This document shows, one piece after another, positions 32,441-43,805 of a stretch of 64,000 nt of DNA. The DNA lies in assembly GCA_963585895.1 (NCBI GenBank), contig OY757917.1:104086346-104150345 (forward strand), read 5' to 3'. The stretch is from Sepioteuthis lessoniana (taxonomy: Eukaryota; Mollusca; Cephalopoda; Myopsida; Loliginidae). Both the position numbers and the translations under genes were made by a program. Each line of letters starts with the position of its first letter. The stretch's first letter is position 1. A model generated the notes under the pieces. The model did no database searches. It saw only the letters and a program-made list of their open reading frames with translations, and had not been told where the DNA came from.

Positions 32441-33038
32441 CTCACCCCCCTCTCTCTCTATATATATATATAAATATGATATCAAGTAAAACCTTACTAG
32501 ATCTTTTTGATAAAGCATCATTTTTCTTCTGAATTAAATATGGCTGGTGTAACGTAATTGAACGGCTCATAGAAAATTGAAATAAAAAAAAAAAAAGAAT
32601 AAGAAAAAAGTCGACAGTGACCGAACAGCCTGGCCAAAACACACGTTGTAATTAAAAATGTCTAGGAAATAAAAAAACAAACAAACAAGGGTTCAAACCT
32701 TCTGCGCAGGAGTGGAACCACCGGAAACGGATATGTTTATCTCTCTGACACGACAGGCGGAAGTAAGGGGATGACCTGTTTTTGAAAGGCAGAATTGAAG
32801 CGACCGGCGTAGAAAAAAGTTGGCTCCAAGTTTTATCCCAAGAGGGGCAGCGACCTTTTAATAGAAAATATTAACCAGTCTTTGTTTTTCTTGTCGGATA
32901 ACTCACAGTAACGAGCCAACTATAAACCCTGAAAAATACTAAAGTGTCTGTGTTATTTTTTATATCAACTTTCACGTTCTCCGACATATGCCTGATTAAC
33001 CACGTGGTGTGCCTGTCCCTGCTAGCCACTTATATTTA
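32441..33038. other. Microsatellite and unrecognised DNA
   Basis: A short (CT)n(TA)n at 32448-32472 and an A run at 32583-32595; nothing else recognised. Confidence 0.4.
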
Positions 33039-33371
33039 TGCTGACGCTATAAGCCGATTTTATAGTTTATTATGGGATTTTAGACAAAACAGATATCATT
33101 AGTTATTATTTACAACTAACTCTACAGCAATGTAATTCGGTAATCGATTATAACTTTCAATGGCCTCGTGACCAACAATAAAATTACATTAATATATTTA
33201 AGGGGTGTAGTAATTTTTTTTTTAGTTTTAAATAAATGTCTTTGGGTTGATTAGTTCGGGAATTACGTTTATTGGTCAATTATATGAAAGTAAATATGGA
33301 TCTAAATCCGACATTATGAAGAAAGCAGAAAAACACAATAATCCAAATGGGTGAATTTATTGTAATCTAAA

Positions 33372-33413
33372 GTCAACGTTAAACGTTTCAGTTTCAATAA
33401 CCTTCACCGGGAC
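33372..33413 (-). ncRNA. Hammerhead-like motif, copy B (core mutated)
   Basis: On the minus strand the flanks match copy C (helix I GTC/GAC, helix III ACGT/ACGT, GAAA), but the core reads CCGGTGA instead of CTGATGA. That should abolish any ribozyme activity. Confidence 0.45.
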
Positions 33414-33713
33414 TTTGATATCAGGAGAATTGTTTACACATTATTACACATCTAACATGAATGACTTTAAAACAATCTATATATATGAAAACTTACCTAT
33501 CATTGCGTATTTCTTTAAAAGACGGGATGATTTTTCTCGTCTCTTAAAGAATCCAACATTTTCAAATATCATTCCACGTTCCAAAATACGTACTTAATAC
33601 TTTTAGATTAAGTACGCTAAGTACAATTTGTATCTTTTCGTTATATGTATTTATTTACTCCTGTCATTTCGACAAGCCTCTATCTCTGTGTGAACAATTC
33701 TCCTGATGTCAAA

Positions 33714-33755
33714 GTCCTGATGATGGTTATTGAAACCGAAACGTTTAACGTTGAC
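33714..33755 (+). ncRNA. Hammerhead-ribozyme-like motif, copy C
   Basis: Helix I GTC (33714-33716) with GAC (33753-33755); core CTGATGA (33717-33723); helix II GGTT/AACC; GAAA (33738-33741); helix III ACGT with ACGT closing a TTA loop; cleavage-site base T at 33752. An unpaired T at 33724 separates the core from helix II, a departure from the canonical fold. Confidence 0.5.
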
Positions 33756-34084
33756 ATTACATCACAATAAATTCACCTATTTGGATTATTCTGTTTTTCT
33801 GCTTTCTTCATACTGTCGGATTTTAATCCATATTTACTTTCATATAATTGACCAATAAACGTTATTCCCAAACCAATCAATCCAAAGACATTTATTTAAA
33901 ACTAAAAAAAATTAGTATACCCCTTAAATATATTAATTTAATTTTATTGTTGGTCACGGGGCCATTGAAAGTTATAATCGATTACCGAATTACATTGCTG
34001 TAGAGTTAGTTGTAAATAATAACTAATGATATCTGTTTTGTCTAAAATCCCATAATAAACTATAAAATCGGCTTATAGCGTCGG

Positions 34085-34858
34085 CATCATCATCATCATC
34101 ATCATGTCACGCCGTCAGCATGGATATCCCTGACCCTCTCTCGCCACTTCTCCCTATCGTTCATCGCTTCTGACAGGTCTTCAGGACTACATCCCGTCTC
34201 CTCACATAGCTGCTGTATGTATGTTCGAGTTGGTCGTCCTGCTTTTGCTCGGCCATATGTGGGGGTCCATAGAAGTACGTCACTTATGAACTAGTCCCTG
34301 CTTCTCCAGTAGTGTCCTGCATGTCTGGTTCGTCTAACGGGGATAGTTTTCGTGATGGAAGACAGGTGGCCGTATAGTTGGTGCCTTGTGGGGGTGTTGC
34401 CGCCTGGACTTGTTCAATATCGCTCGCAGCATTTTTGTGTAATTGCCGTCTAGCTTCTTCTCCAGCTGTTTAGTTAGCGTCCAAGTAGTGCATCCTTATA
34501 GCAGTATCGACACGACCGCTGCCTGGAAGAAACTGCGTTTCATTTTATCGGTCTGGTCTGATTTCCATATGATCGAAAGTGAATTTGTCTACTAGTTTCA
34601 GAGAGATTCTTTCTAGTGTGGAAATGTCGCCTGTTTGATTATAGCATATATATTCAGTTTTGTGTGCATTGACATGGGGGCCAATGCCTGTGGCGGCTCT
34701 TTCCAAACTATGCAGTAGTGTTTCGACTTGGTTGGGTGTATTTGCCAGAATCGCTATGTTATCGGCGTAGTCGGCGTCGGTAATTGTTTTTGCGGGATAC
34801 CTTCTGCTTTTTTCTTTGTCAACACGAAACCGTTTTCTTTGATTTTATCAATCGAAAT
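34085..34858 (-). mobile_element. RTE-like LINE 3' fragment between hammerhead repeats
   Basis: Begins with (CAT)n and GTCACGCCGTCAGCATGG, then runs backward through the C-terminal zone to the GADYADN-type reading near 34760, ending at TTTATCAATCGAAA. It is inserted between copies C and D of the hammerhead-bearing repeat. Confidence 0.8.
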
Positions 34859-34985
34859 ATGAATAATTCTCCTGATATCAAAATCCTGATGAAGTTTATT
34901 GAAACCGAAACGTTTAACGTTGACTTTACATCACAATAAATTTACCTATTTGGATTATTCTGTTTTTCTGGTCAATTATATATAC
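34859..34985 (+). ncRNA. Hammerhead-like motif, copy D
   Basis: Core CTGATGA at 34886-34892, GAAA at 34907-34910, helix III ACGT/ACGT, cleavage-site T at 34921. Helix I is weakened (ATC opposite GAC) and helix II is GTTT/AAAC with an A-C mismatch. Downstream CACAATAAATTTACC and CTATTTGGATTATTC match copy C. Confidence 0.45.
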
Positions 34986-35640
34986 ATCTTTTTGTATTGT
35001 TGTTTTGTTTGAGAATTTGCAAACAGTTTTATATTAAGTATTTCAATCTAATATAAGTAATTTGCACTCAGGTATACGGTTTCAAGTATTTCTACGTAAT
35101 GCCAATATTTATATGGATTGATGTAACATATATATGGCTTTCTTTGGGATGTCGCAAGATAGGTGGTGGCATTTTCTCTGCCAAATTTTTCGTCTGAAGG
35201 ACAAAAGAAACAAGTTTCAACAATTATGATAAGAACTTTCACGCTAGATACAGTGTTTTCTGTGTGACTACCTCCTTTTTGCTTAACTGTGCTTTTTTTG
35301 TTTTTGGATCCCCTTCATCGAATCTGATATGTGGGTGCGTGCCAAGTGCGAATGATCTTTTATTTGGTATCAAGTTGTTTACACCAGACCTCTGCCTGCC
35401 TCACAATATATATTCACTGTGTACACTGTACATGGTGCCAGGCAGTCGGCCAAAGACGCCTCGGCTATCTTTTAAAGAGATAGAGAAAATAAACTCATAT
35501 CTATTGGCGTGACAAACAGCAAAGTTCGGTGAACTGGCCAAGCAATGAAGGAAGTAAGAAAAAAATGTTTTAATAAAAAGATATAGAGAAAATGGTTGTA
35601 GAGGAAAAAAGAGAGCCAGTTAAAGTTGTTTAAGAAAAAT
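34986..35640. other. No recognised feature
   Basis: An 82-codon frame at 35264-35512 has mixed composition but no recognisable domain. Confidence 0.35.
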
Positions 35641-35933
35641 ATGTTGATAACTAAAGAAAGAGTGTAGAGAGAGAGAGAGAGAGAAGGAGAGAGAGAATGA
35701 GAGAGATATAGAGAGAGGGAGAGGGAGGGAGAAGCAACCAGAAACACAATCGTCTATATCTAATGATTAGTTTCGAATCCCCAAACATAAAGAAAGAGAG
35801 AGAGAGAGTGAGAGAGAGAAAGAGAGATAGAGAGAGAGGGGGGAGAAGCAGCTAGAAACACAATCGTCTATATCTAATGATTAGTTTCGAATCCCCAAAC
35901 ATAAAGAAAGAGAAAGAGATAGATAGATAGAGA

Positions 35934-35999
<66 letters not shown>

Positions 36000-36063
36000 G
36001 GGGGGAACAGCCAGAAACACAATCGTCTATATCTAATGATTAGTTTCGAATCCCCAAACATAA

Positions 36064-36097
<34 letters not shown>

Positions 36098-36161
36098 GGA
36101 GGAGAAGCAGCTAGAAACACAATTGTCTATATCTAATGATTAGTTTCAAATCCCCAAACAT

Positions 36162-36199
<38 letters not shown>

Positions 36200-36286
36200 G
36201 GAGGAGAAGCAGCTAGAAACACAATTGTCTATATCTAATGATTAGTTTCGAATCCCCAAACATAAAGAAAGAGAGAGAGAGAGAGC

Positions 36287-36318
<32 letters not shown>

Positions 36319-36440
36319 AGGAGAAAGAGAATGAGAGAGATATAGAGAGAGAGATGGGGGGAGAAGCAGCTAGAAACACAATCGTCTGTATCTAATGATT
36401 AGTTTCGAATCCCCAAACATAAAGAAATAAAGAGGGAGGG
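35641..36440. repeat. (GA)n array with six copies of a 55-bp core
   Basis: A core starting GAAACACAATCGTCTATATC and ending TTCGAATCCCCAAACATAAA recurs at about 35740, 35856, 36013, 36113, 36215 and 36372. Variable (GA)n blocks separate the cores. Core divergence is very low while the GA blocks vary, so whole units have been duplicated recently. The minus-strand leucine/serine frames here are artefacts. Confidence 0.92.
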
Positions 36441-36789
36441 AGAGAGAAAGACAGACAGAGACAAGTAATATAAAAACGAGGAAAATTAGAGGTGGTAAAA
36501 ACAAAAGAACAAAAGAAAAAGAACATGTCATTTTGGTTAGTTTGCCGTTCTAGCGAAACGATAGAGAAATATGCTTGGATCTTGCCAGAGAGCTAATACA
36601 GCTGTAGAACATGACGGTTACGGGATAACAATAGTGTTTGATGCACTTTGAACGATTTCAGGGGTGATGAAAAAGATGAACCGATATTAGCCAGATCACA
36701 GCCCTATTAAGATCAGCTAGAATACAGTGAAAGGTCTTGGAGATCTAAGGAGACTTGCTGTCACTCAGATACAGGGAAAAACCAGAAAT

Positions 36790-36790
<1 letters not shown>

Positions 36791-36820
<30 letters not shown>

Positions 36821-36888
36821 AAGAAGAAAAGGAAGAGAAAAAAAATAGAATTGAAGAAGAAGAAGAAGAAGAAGAACAAGAACAACAA

Positions 36889-36919
<31 letters not shown>

Positions 36920-36931
36920 AACAACAACAAT
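36791..36931. repeat. (GAA)n and (AAC)n trinucleotide repeats
   Basis: GAA runs at 36793-36830 and 36855-36880, then AAC/AGC runs to 36931. It encodes only poly-K/N or poly-L/V artefact frames. Confidence 0.93.
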
Positions 36932-38215
36932 AAATTTGACCATTCTACCAAATTGGACATACACAAACCAGAATCTGTCCCGGAGAATACGGCGCACACA
37001 ATTTTCTGGGATTTTTGTATATAAACTGATCTCCTAATCCCTGCCAGAAGACCTAGTGATAATTACAAAAAATAAAAAAAGAAAAAAGAAAAAAAAAAGA
37101 AACAGAAAAAAGAAAGAAAAGAGAGAACCCGTCGTTCCGGTAGACCACAAAATAAAAATCAAAGAAAATGAATAGAAAGACAAGTACTAAGACCTTGCCA
37201 GAGAACTAACAAAAAAAAGCTGTTCAACATGAGAGTAATCAATTGATGATACCAATTGTAATTGGCTCAGTTAGAACGGTCCCCATAGGCTGCAAAAGGA
37301 GGCTGGAAGAGTTTGAAATTAGAGTACGAATCAAGACCATTCAAACTACGGCATTAATATCGACCAGAATACTGCGAAGATTCCTGGTGACCTGTGGAAA
37401 GGTGCTGTCACTCGAATTCCAACGAACGACGATGTGAGATGTCCGCAAGAATAACAATACTGATGATCATCATGATGATAGACATCGTTATTCAGCCAAA
37501 TATGATAAATTAATAGGGTTAAACGCTAGAGCAGACGAAGCGTAGATGTGCCGTTTGGGCGTGAAAATTGCGAGCAAAATCACGCCCCACAATTTAATTG
37601 TCTCTCTTCAGAGAGCGGCTTCCAATAAAAACATTCATTTGCTCGTGTTCTTTTGTCTTGTTTTCTCTGGAACACTGAGTATGTCTATGTTACTGTGTAC
37701 GTTTGTAAAATTTGGATATACATCTACATATATGCGACATAAATGCACATGGCCACACTCATTTACAAACCTATATATATATATATATTAACTACAGACC
37801 AGGTTCTTCTTGTTTTTTTTTAAATATTGATTTTTTCATGTCTTCCTCTAAAATGTCTTAAGCTTGGTTCAATTTTATACAGACATTCTTTAAATTTGTC
37901 TCCTCCAGCGCTTTCCACCATTCTTTGGTATTTTCCAGGGAATAATGAAGATGCAATTTTTTCCTTTAAAATCCTGTGATTTATTGACGATAGTTCACCT
38001 ACCATTTTTAAATTTACTGTAGTCTAACTCAATAACTATGAATAGTGATGACGGAACAAGTAAGGACCAACAAATTATAAGATAAATTGCAACAGGTTCA
38101 TCATTACATTAGATGTTTGCAAATCCACTCAGTTGAAAAAGTAAATATATCTATATATCTCGGATGATGAAAAACAGGTCAATAATGGTCATAATCTAGT
38201 AATACCTACTCTTCC
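36932..38215. other. No recognised feature
   Basis: Mixed AT-rich DNA with a short (TA)n at 37772-37789; small frames of 60-80 codons without domains. Confidence 0.35.
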
Positions 38216-38330
38216 ATGGCTCCCTCACCATCGGATACATTTTAGTCTCATATTCAGGATCCCATTTTCAGGGGATATCTAAGTCCTCTTCAGAAGATGC
38301 TGACTGACGCCGACAGAACAATCTACCTAG
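38216..38330. repeat. Possible fragment of composite-repeat head
   Basis: TCATATTCAGGATCCC and CTTCAGAAGATGCTGACTG resemble words at 63.8 kb. A weak match. Confidence 0.3.
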
Positions 38331-38924
38331 GTTACATATTAGATAAGTGAGAATTATTATTGACATTTAGTTTAGCATTTGAATTAATTCCTAAGACGTT
38401 AAACACGTGGAAAAACATATTGAATCAGTCACTGTGAATGAAAGCTATTGAAACCAGGGTCAACTTTAGGCTATATCTCCGAGAGCATGGTTTTAGACAG
38501 GTGTTCGAGAAGTTTAAAAGTTAAGAATAAGATAAATTGTAGAGTAGACGTCTAAACAGAAGGTTTTTGATCCACTTGTGCTTTAAACATTCCTGAAAGG
38601 TTACGTGTGTAAAATGATTGTCGTGGAATAAAAATCTGCACTTGAGTATGATGTCTACGTTGTTGATACCCTAGCAAAGAAGAAGAGAAATAATTGGCGT
38701 TGCGGCAAAGAATAAGACAAGAGAGAAGACACTAAGGCGTGACACAAGGCAACAATAAAGATGCTGGCTGATCATAGAAGACAGACGTTGCGACAAACTA
38801 AAAGACGAGGGCTATACGAAACAGATAATGAGAAGCAGATTAAGCCCGAGTGAATACAAGAGCAACAGCTATAAATAAACATCTTACCTGCACAATATGT
38901 TAATATAAAAAGCTAAAACAAAAA
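38331..38924. other. No recognised feature
   Basis: A-rich DNA without a coherent frame or repeat family. Confidence 0.4.
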
Positions 38925-39340
38925 CTTGCCCGTCAGCTGGAACTGCAGAATACACCAAGTACATATCTGCAGAGGGGTAAGACACTCCCCACTACAAATG
39001 TCCTGGATATGACACTAAATAATCTGATTATGAGGTTTCAATAATGCTGGAGCTTTGAGGAATGCGGAGTACCTCTTTATTGCCAATACTCCCAGGTCTA
39101 CTCTGGCTTTGAGTGGAAGCAACAGATTGGGTCCTACCTACGTTTCAAATAGAACTAAACTGTGTTGCTTGAAATAGAGCTGTTTTGACACTTAACTGAA
39201 CTGTTTTGATATTTATATATTTGTAAACAAAAATTATACTTATACTAGACTGAACTGTTTGAAATTTAATTCGGCGTTAAATGACCTTAAAATTGTTGAT
39301 ACTCCGTAAATTAACTAACCAACCAACCAACCAAACATAA
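38925..39340 (+). mobile_element. Composite SINE-like repeat, copy 4
   Basis: Head GTCAGCTGGAACTGCAGAAT ... TTTCAATAATGCTGGAGCTT ... GGTCTACTCTGGC, two or three short tandem units (AACTGAACTGTTTTG), then the tail ending AACTAACCAACCAACCAACC. The shortest complete-looking version. Confidence 0.65.
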
Positions 39341-39565
39341 AATGAAAACACTGAAAAAGAATAACCCTTTGAAAAAAAAACACACAAACAAAAGAACATC
39401 AGAAGCAAACAAACAAAAATATTATTAACAAATATAATTTTATTTTGTTTAACCATATGTTGCTAATTGTTCTTCTGTATACATGTTTTTATTTATAATT
39501 TATTTTTTATATTAAAGCGCATAAATATCTTGCTTTATTAAAACATTTTGATGTGAATATATCAA
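39341..39565. other. AT-rich spacer
   Basis: Nothing recognised. Confidence 0.4.
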
Positions 39566-39668
39566 ATAAGGGAATGAGCTGCGCCCTCCCCTACACTTCG
39601 GTGTAGTAGCTATTGAAAAGAGAACCTACTGGTCACCCTCGTCCACGGTCGCCAACTTTACTTATAAG
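39566..39668 (+). mobile_element. SINE family C 3' part
   Basis: GCGCCCTCCCCTACACTTCG, GTGTAGTAGCTATTGAAAAG and GGTCGCCAACTTTACTTA match 57180-57262. The tRNA head is absent (5' truncation). Confidence 0.7.
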
Positions 39669-40127
39669 ATTTAATTTAAGATCCACCAATCAAAATATAC
39701 TTTTCATATATAGATCCATTGATGAATGATTAATCAACTTCTTGACTATGGTATTTCCTCAAGCAAATTATTACACCTGTCTGTTTTATATAGTGTAAAC
39801 AATTTTTTAAATCCAGTATATCCGGTTCTATATCGTTGACAGAGTTTATATCAGAAGTTCCCAAAGTCTTATTTCTTATCAATGGTTTAAAGTTTATGAT
39901 AATAACGGTTAACAAATTTTTAGATAATTTTCAATAACTTTTTTTATCAGAAATACCGGGCAAATTTCATAATCACCCAGTCAGAATATACATTAAAAAG
40001 TAGGAAAACATTAGATAAAAGTTGCTAAACAATTTTATTCAACATTTAAAGGGTAATTACCGTGAGTAGGTGTAAGAAAGAAAACGTCTGTCAAAATAAA
40101 AAAGGTTTTATGTGATATGGTAGAGTT
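39669..40127. other. No recognised feature
   Basis: AT-rich; a 61-codon minus frame lacks any domain. Confidence 0.4.
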
Positions 40128-40508
40128 TAAAAACGGATGGAGAAAAAGCTTGACGGCAACTACACAAGAATGCTGCGAGCAATTTTGAACAAGTCCAGGA
40201 GGCAACACCCGACAAAGCACAAGCTGTTCGGCCACCTGCCTCCCATCACGAAAAATATCAAAGTTAGACGAACGAGACATGCTGGACAGTGCTTGAAAAG
40301 CTGGGATAGCTCATAAGTAATGTTCTCTTATGGACCCCCTCACATGGCCGAGCAAAAGCAGGGTGACCAGCTCGAACCTACATACAGCAGCTCTATGAGG
40401 ATACGGGATGTAGCCCTGAGGACCAGCCAGAAGCGATAGGGAGGAATGGCGAGAGAGGGTCAGGGATATTCGTGCTGGTGGCACGTCAAGATGATGATGA
40501 TGATGGAA
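40128..40508 (+). mobile_element. RTE-like LINE 3' fragment
   Basis: Starts AAAACGGATGGAGAAAAAGC and follows the C-terminal region (GGCAACTACACAAGAATGCT, CCACCTGCCTCCCATCACG) to an ATGATGATG tail. The TGAC following the ATG tail run starts unique DNA. Confidence 0.8.
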
Positions 40509-41430
40509 AAATCAAAATCGGCTCGGGATGGGTTGCTTCTATTTTTCAGGCTACTCAAACAAGAAACCAAGTAAACAAAACACCCTGAAAAATCTTACAA
40601 AAATTTTACTGATTATAAAACAAATTTCGGCTTATCTTAATCAGTGAGTTAGAAAGGCTAAATTGATAAGACTAATAATCTTTTAAAATCCTCGGGAATT
40701 TCGTCCACAACGTTGCATATATCCTTTCTAGAGTTTAAGTAAGTTACGATAGAATATTACTCGGTGTTTCACAAATCTTACCGGTTGACATTATTCTCAT
40801 TCTTTTTTCAGATAATTGCCGGGATATAGTTACAATTTTGATAGGTTCAACAAAATATAGCCAAATTTTATCTCGGACGATGAAGCAGATCTTTTGTGCG
40901 AAAAATTATTACAAAATCTAGTCTTTCAAGATTGTTCAAGCAAGATACGAAAGGAAGTTTCTACACATTTCCAAACAGGAATCACATTTTCACGAAAGTC
41001 AAGAATTGTGAAGTTCATAGTACTTGTAAAGATCTTAAAGTAATGGATTCCTTACCATCTGGACCTCTAATAAGAGACGGAACCCCCAAGAATATAACCA
41101 GGGTTCAAGAGTCAGTCCCCAGAGACTGTCCAAATTTTTGCCACGGAGGAGCTCCGAATTTGGAATCTTTGTATCGTTGGGAGTATTCTGATTAAGGATC
41201 TCAAATTGTATCCTTTCTGTATCAAGATCTTAACATGTTATCCTTTTACATTTCAATATATGCAATTTCCATGGCTCTATCATCTTTAGCCCCGATTTGT
41301 GCCCGATCATTTACTTTCAAAAGTTGTGAAATACCCTATACAAAAGATTATTTAAAAACACCAAAAATATCTCGTATCACAACAGGAAATAAAATTTGGA
41401 TATCTATGGTCCAAATTCATACGACTTATT
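40509..41430. other. No recognised feature; one 99-codon frame
   Basis: 40896-41195 (+) encodes 99 residues of fairly balanced composition (FYTFPNRNHIFTKVKNCEVH and so on), with no family I recognise, no neighbouring exon signals and no repeat of it in the window. It is most likely a chance frame. Confidence 0.35.
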
Positions 41431-41988
41431 CACCTACTTAGGAAGCAGCGTCTCATCAACTGAAAAAGACATCGACACACGGCTAACGAAAGCATGGACA
41501 GCTATCGATAGGCTTTCGATTATATGGAAATCAGACCTGACCGATAAAATGAAAAGCAGTTTCTTCCAGGCAGCGGTCGTGTCGATACTGCTATATGGAT
41601 GCACTACATGGACACTAACTAAACGGTTGGAGAAGAAGCTAGACGGCAATTACACAAGAATGTTGCGAGCAATATTGAACAAGTCCTGGGGGTAACACCC
41701 CACAAGGAACCAACTATACGGCCACCTGACTCCCATCACGAAAATTATCCAAGTTACACGAACCAGACATGCAGGACACTGCTGGAGAAACAGGGACGAG
41801 CTCATAAGTGATGTACTCCTATGGACCCCCATATATGGCCGAGCAAAAGCAGGACGACCAGCTCGGACATACGTACAGTAGCTCTGTGAGGCTACGGGAT
41901 ATAGCCCGGAAGACCTACCAGAGGCGATGAATGATAGGGAGGAGTGGCGAGAGAATGTCTGGGATATCCATGCTGGCGGCAAGACATA

Positions 41989-42019
<31 letters not shown>
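41431..42019 (+). mobile_element. RTE-like LINE 3' fragment
   Basis: Continuous with element positions from about 12507 to its end: YLGSSVSSTEKDIDTRLTKA, AVVSILLYGCTTWTLTKRLE, then a stop after NKSWG (GGG GGT AAC in place of the usual reading). A long (ATG)n tail lies at 41987-42019. Confidence 0.85.
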
Positions 42020-42021
<2 letters not shown>

Positions 42022-42142
42022 AAATGGCCAGCCTCTGAAATTAGAAGTCTTTTTCACATACCTAGTAGCAATAAATCATTTACTGAAAGTGACGCCAACA
42101 CACGCATAGATACAGCGTTGACTATTAACTGATCATCAATCA

Positions 42143-42590
42143 TATGTAATCTGATATTTCTGATAAAATAAAACGGAAGTATTTCTAAACTGAAGCTGTA
42201 TCTGCACTACTATATGGCTGCACCATTTGGACTCTAATGAAATACACAAAAGCTTGATGAGAACAAAGTAATGATGCTGGTTGCAGTTTTGAACTGAAAG
42301 AAGCACCCTACAAAAAAAAAAAAAAAAAAAGGAAGGTGTTGTACGGTTATATACCTTCCAACTCGGAAACCATTTAAGAAAGACATGCAGGACATGCTGG
42401 GTATTCTCCAATAAACTCCTGCACATTAGTGTTAACTGACCAGCAGAAATTTGCATTCAACTCTGTTTATACAATGGATGTTGTCTTGATGACCTACCAA
42501 CTGCGATAACTCATAGGGACTGGTAGTGCGAGAGAGGAAATAGGATCTACGCTATCGGCACACCTTGAGGATGATAATGATGATGATTTT
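42143..42590 (+). mobile_element. Old RTE-like LINE 3' fragment
   Basis: TTTCTGATAAAATAAAACGG, ATATGGCTGCACCATTTGGA, GACATGCAGGACATGCTGGG and a GATGATAATGATGATGA tail keep LINE order at low identity. An A run at 42309-42330 interrupts it. Confidence 0.65.
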
Positions 42591-42753
42591 AATATTCAGG
42601 GTGGAACGATGAAATTGTCGCCCTAGAAAAGACGACATGATTCCATTTCCGTTTAATGAAAACCGCTTTTCTTTTCTTTTTTTTTTTTGTTGCAGACCAT
42701 CTACGAGTTGGCTAGTTGTGTACAAATCTCAAGAGCGATAGGAGCCTTCTATC

Positions 42754-43693
42754 ATGTCTGAAAGTGACACAATATTCAACGAGCGAGATCGGAGATGTGC
42801 CGCTGTGCAACTCATGCTCTCTATCGATTCAAGTTATGACAACAGGACCATTGCCAGCACCCTCAAAATGCAAATCTGGGTTGCCACGAATAACAGGGAC
42901 GTACCCAGGGTGATGAAAACAAAGTTTCCGGCTACGGTTATGGTCTTTGGTGTGGTTTCAAGTGAGAGCCACATCATTCTACCTCATATCTTCGAAGTCG
43001 GCTTGAAAGTCAACACCAAAGTGTACCTAGATGTGCTGAAAAGTGTGGTGATCCCCTGGTGCAATCAGGTGGCCGGTGGCAGACCATGGGTGTGGCAGCA
43101 GGACTCAGCGCCGGCCCACAAGTCCAAAGAGACCCAGGCTTGGCTTCAGAAGGAGTGCTACGACTTTGTACCCTTCTCCACTGGCCCCCCTCCTCCCCCG
43201 AACTGAACCCGCTCGACTACATTTGATCATACGTCGAGAACATCAGCAATATGACCTCCCACAACAATAAAACCAGCCTGATCGCTGCCATCCGCTGAGT
43301 ATTCGCCGAGCTCCCGCTTGTGGAAAACGCATGCTCCCAGTTCCGGATCCGTATCGAGGCGGTGATTGAGGCTGAAGGCGGCTCCTATTTACCCGACCCC
43401 TAAACTCGGGCAGGATATGACACAAGTTCAATTTTTAAGCGGAGTTTAACAGGTTTGAATTCAGAGTTTTCCCTCTCGTAGACTAGTTGCCTCACCAAGG
43501 CTGAAGAACTAAGTCTATCATACTATTTACCCATAGTTGGAGGGAGAATAATTGGATTCATACTTTTCCTAAGGGTAGGAGTGCTACGTGAAATGCAATC
43601 AGTCTCGTCCAGGATTTGAACTCGTGTCGTCGTGTTCATTTTCTACGACGATAACCATTACACCACGGGCTGAAGGCGGCTACATCGAATAGA
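42754..43693 (+). pseudogene. Transposase of second type, deleted and interrupted
   Basis: The start MSESDTIFNERDRRCAAVQL gives the N terminus, joined early to the catalytic core (VMVFGVVSSESHIILPH, VWQQDSAPAHKSKETQAWLQ with D2). A frame change near 43185, within a C run, splits the third-Asp motif: SPLAPLLPRTEPARLHL is read where the family has NLNPLDYI-like sequence. The SINE at 43384 interrupts the last coding stretch (AVIEAEGG | YIE-stop at 43682-43693). It is defunct. The QQDSAPAHKS style is that of a Tc1/mariner branch distinct from the mariners above. Confidence 0.75.
43370..43681 (-). mobile_element. SINE family A nested in transposon, with 14-bp TSD
   Basis: The SINE body is 43384-43667. 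The direct repeat GGCTGAAGGCGGCT occurs at 43370-43383 and 43668-43681. On the minus strand it opens with GGTGTAATGGTTATCGTCG and GAGTTCAAATCCTGG (A and B boxes). It dates the SINE as younger than the transposon. Confidence 0.9.
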
Positions 43694-43805
43694 TGTCAGC
43701 TCTACTACATAATCAAGTTACCTGAATTGATTTTTTTAATAAAAGTTGTAAAATGAAGTTGTAGTGTTGCTTTCCTTAGGATGACATTTTTATCGTTCCA
43801 TCCTG

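Larger units (their letters stand above)
33039..34084. repeat. Large inverted repeat, ~400-bp arms
   Basis: 33039-33440 and 33687-34084 are reverse complements with few differences. GACGCTATAAGCCGATTTTA at the outer left edge pairs with TAAAATCGGCTTATAGCGTC at the outer right edge. The spacer is ~246 bp. Each arm carries a hammerhead-like motif facing outward. The right arm ends exactly where an RTE fragment starts. Confidence 0.9.
42597..43805 (+). mobile_element. Tc1/mariner-type element, second type
   Basis: Terminal inverted repeats CAGGGTGGAACGATGAAATT (left) and the complement of TTTTTATCGTTCCATCCTG (right). Without the nested SINE it is about 0.9 kb, shorter than the usual 1.2-1.3 kb, because the middle of the transposase is missing. 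A fragment of the same family lies at 58383-58505. Confidence 0.82.

Noticed and set aside
40896-41195. 99-codon plus-strand frame as a host exon or small gene
   Set aside because: No recognisable domain, no paralogue in the window, no convincing splice or promoter context.
41944-42132. CRISPR-like regular repeats (several ATGATG or GAGAGA arrays)
   Set aside because: Plain microsatellites in animal DNA, with no spacer structure.
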